Positions 62,801 through 64,000 of a stretch of DNA of 64,000 nucleotides are shown in pieces. Position 1 is the first letter of the stretch, and every line of letters starts with the position of its first letter. Source of the DNA: Calonectria ilicicola. Lineage: Eukaryota; Ascomycota; Sordariomycetes; Hypocreales; Nectriaceae. The stretch lies in the NCBI GenBank assembly GCA_020809705.1, contig CP085825.1, forward strand, positions 7,564,001 through 7,628,000, in the 5' to 3' direction. Both the position numbers and the translations under genes were made by a program. The notes beneath the pieces were generated by a model, which worked only from the letters and a program-made list of their open reading frames with translations, ran no database searches and was not told the origin of the DNA.

Positions 62801-64000
62801 TGTATGCTGGTAATGCAGCCCTGCAGGTGGAATACAATTCCTTTACCACATCTGTGTCTTGGGGTAGAATCTCTGCCTCTTGATCAAAGTCTGCTCCTTT
62901 TGAAACGAAGGCAAACAGTCTGACTTTTCCTGTAGGCTCCTTGATGGAAACGACGTGGCACCGAGCGGTTATCTGATTGACCACCCCGCGGATTTCAGCA
63001 AGGTCTACCCGCTGTCCGTTGATCTTGACCTGGGAATCCCGTCGTCCAAGAAGAACCATCTCCCCAGAAGGGGATATTCTCCCCCAGTCTCCCGTAGCGT
63101 GGAACCTATCCGTTTTTGATCCCGATATGAGGGGACGAGATTGTGAGGAGCAGAAGGACCTCTTTGTTGCCGCATCATTCCCTAAGTAGCCCATGGCGAC
63201 ACTATGTCCGGAGCAATAAATCTCGCCTTCTACTCCTACTTCAACAGGGGCTCCATCCTCATCTAGGATATGGATGGACGCGTGAGCCGACGGCCCTCCG
63301 AACGCATTTGGCTGCCAACCAGGGCGCAGCGAGGTCGCCACAACAGAAGACGCCTCGCAAGGTCCTAACACTACAATTAGGTACAGGTCTAGATATTCTG
63401 GCATCACTTACCGTAAAGATTGATTAGGTTCACTCGGCCGCTCCATTTCTCGATAATATCGGTTGTTACCGGTTCGCCACAAGTCACCATATGTTTCAAA
63501 GCATATTCCCTATCCCCCTCTAAGACGGAAATGACGCTAGGGGTGAGATGTACCACATCTATTCTCATGTGTTCGAGCCATTCTGATACGTTGGATACAA
63601 GGTTTTCTTGTGAGACTTGACAGAGCGTAGATCCGTTGAAAGCTGCGCAAAAGATGTCAATCAAATGCACATCGAACGCAGCTACAGAGAATTGAAGAAT
63701 TCGAGATGTCGAGTTGATGTTCTCCATCCTTGATAGCTGACGCACAGGCTCAATAAGATTCCTGTGAGATAGCATGACACCCTAGGGTTCTCCTGTACTG
63801 CCAGACGTAAAGAGCACCGCGGCCATGTCATCTGGTTGAATCGGATCAGTGTCTTTGCAGGGCCCCAATGAGTCGGCCTCGTGTAAAATCTGCGGACTTT
63901 CCAAAACATCGAGAACGGAGAGATTTGAGTAATCGTCATTCTCGAATCGACCCTTGAGGCTACTCTCAGTGATGACAAGCTTCGCCTTGGTGATTTCAAC
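43769..64000 (-). CDS. Multimodular non-ribosomal peptide synthetase, 5' partial, with an internal TAG
   Basis: Giant cytosolic assembly-line enzyme. Visible exons: 64000-63412, 63364-55000, 54925-54220, 54161-53398, 53344-49920, 49868-45594, 45541-45287, 45210-44336 and 44284-43769, totalling 6,590 codons. Domain order is A(partial)-T, C-A-T, C-A-T, C-A-T, C-A-T-E, C-A-T-TE. Every A10 lysine and every carrier serine is present, and each C domain keeps its second catalytic histidine. The product should have at least six residues, with residue n-1 epimerised to D and release by thioesterase. The N-terminus lies outside the window, so the start module and total size are unknown. The one defect is TAG at 63782-63784 in place of the A3 lysine codon (TSGSTGEP-stop-GV). 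Everything downstream reads cleanly, so inactivation, if real, is recent. I cannot match it to a named synthetase. Confidence 0.93.
47860..52400 (-). other. NRPS module 5 (C-A-T-E)
   Basis: The C domain has FHHSISDEQ. The A domain has canonical YTSGSTGTPKGV, and its A7 motif LTG-DMAAM is split by an in-frame intron. The carrier is ALSGDSISA. The epimerisation domain shows TPIMKWFF, VHHLAIDIISW and VGWFTNLSN. Hand-read code: DVIAAGVVNK. Confidence 0.88.
52480..55790 (-). other. NRPS module 4 (C-A-T)
   Basis: The C domain has IHHILVDEW and spans one intron (HQ-YTRLGT). The A domain has WTSGTTGEPKGV, NAYGPTET and TVSGKTDM. The carrier is DHGLDSFS. Hand-read code: DVASVSAIIK. Confidence 0.85.
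55800..58960 (-). other. NRPS module 3 (C-A-T)
   Basis: The C domain has CHHACSDGWS and GNFLNTVPLRI. A3 is the variant TSGTTATPKA; A10 is TSSNKLDR. The carrier is YIGLNSLET. Hand-read code: DAIHIGGIQK. Confidence 0.85.
59030..62370 (-). other. NRPS module 2 (C-A-T)
   Basis: The C domain has HHIAIDDW. A3 is the variant TSGSTGKAKLH, A7 YNTGDLAY, A10 NTNNKINR. The carrier is HVGGDSIS, a motif often seen before epimerisation domains, yet no E domain follows. Hand-read code: DTWMVGSVAK. Confidence 0.85.
62450..64000 (-). other. NRPS module 1 (partial A, T)
   Basis: The A domain is entered mid-way; the TAG hits its A3 motif. A5 is LYGPCEAS, A7 FHATGDWGR, A8 GRRDSQVKINGQRVDL, A10 NPSGKVDE. The carrier motif is YYGLTSID, with the serine codon at about 62565-62567, instead of the usual LGGHS. 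Hand-read specificity code: DVIHVCLSVK. Confidence 0.85.

Noticed and set aside
63682..63999. 105-codon minus-strand ORF at the right edge
   Set aside because: It is an out-of-frame shadow of the first visible A domain. The true frame begins at base 64000 and reads VEITKAKLVI to TSGSTGEP-stop.
1..64000. CRISPR arrays, insertion sequences or intact transposons
   Set aside because: I saw no terminal repeats, transposase, reverse transcriptase or spacer-repeat arrays anywhere in the window.

Overview
This is nuclear DNA from a filamentous ascomycete (Pezizomycotina). Genes carry several short introns of about 45-80 bases with GTRNGT donors, and one has a perfect TACTAAC branch site. The families present (HET, 2EXR, HeLo-kinase relic, Zn2Cys6 regulator, TmpL-like, multimodular NRPS) are typical of that group. 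The class (Sordariomycetes, Leotiomycetes, Dothideomycetes or Eurotiomycetes) cannot be settled from the sequence. All exon boundaries were read by hand, and every spliced model keeps a consistent reading frame.

Left part (1-8.7 kb): a Dal5-type transporter cut by the window edge. Then comes a compact trio: a PLP aminotransferase and an isocitrate-lyase-like gene sharing a 293-base divergent promoter, followed by a Zn2Cys6 regulator. The lyase-like protein keeps the fold and metal-binding signature but has lost the three motifs that define isocitrate lyase, so its chemistry is unknown.

Middle part (8.7-42.5 kb): a tRNA-Asn with an 11-base intron; a membrane-anchored lectin-like glycoprotein with a 12-unit Asn-x5 repeat; an intact HET-domain gene; a Glu/Pro/Lys/Val-repeat protein; a 2EXR protein; a protein kinase fused to a WD-like region; and a decayed HeLo/kinase-like gene. 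Metabolic genes follow: a DHA1 drug/H+ antiporter, a TmpL-like adenylation-flavoreductase fusion, an enoyl-CoA hydratase, an ammonium transporter with clustered GATA sites upstream, a second Dal5-type transporter, an alpha/beta-hydrolase, another MFS protein and a glycine-zipper protein.

Right part (43.8-64 kb): the 3' 20 kb of a giant minus-strand non-ribosomal peptide synthetase gene whose 5' end lies beyond the window. The visible order is [A]-T / C-A-T / C-A-T / C-A-T / C-A-T-E / C-A-T-TE, about 6,590 codons in nine exons. It should make a peptide of at least six residues, with a D-residue at the penultimate position, released by a thioesterase. The gene is intact except for one in-frame TAG that replaces the lysine of the A3 core motif in the first visible adenylation domain. 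The NRPS and its flanking hydrolase and MFS genes are a plausible undescribed biosynthetic cluster. The nonsense codon raises the question of recent inactivation, readthrough or sequencing error.
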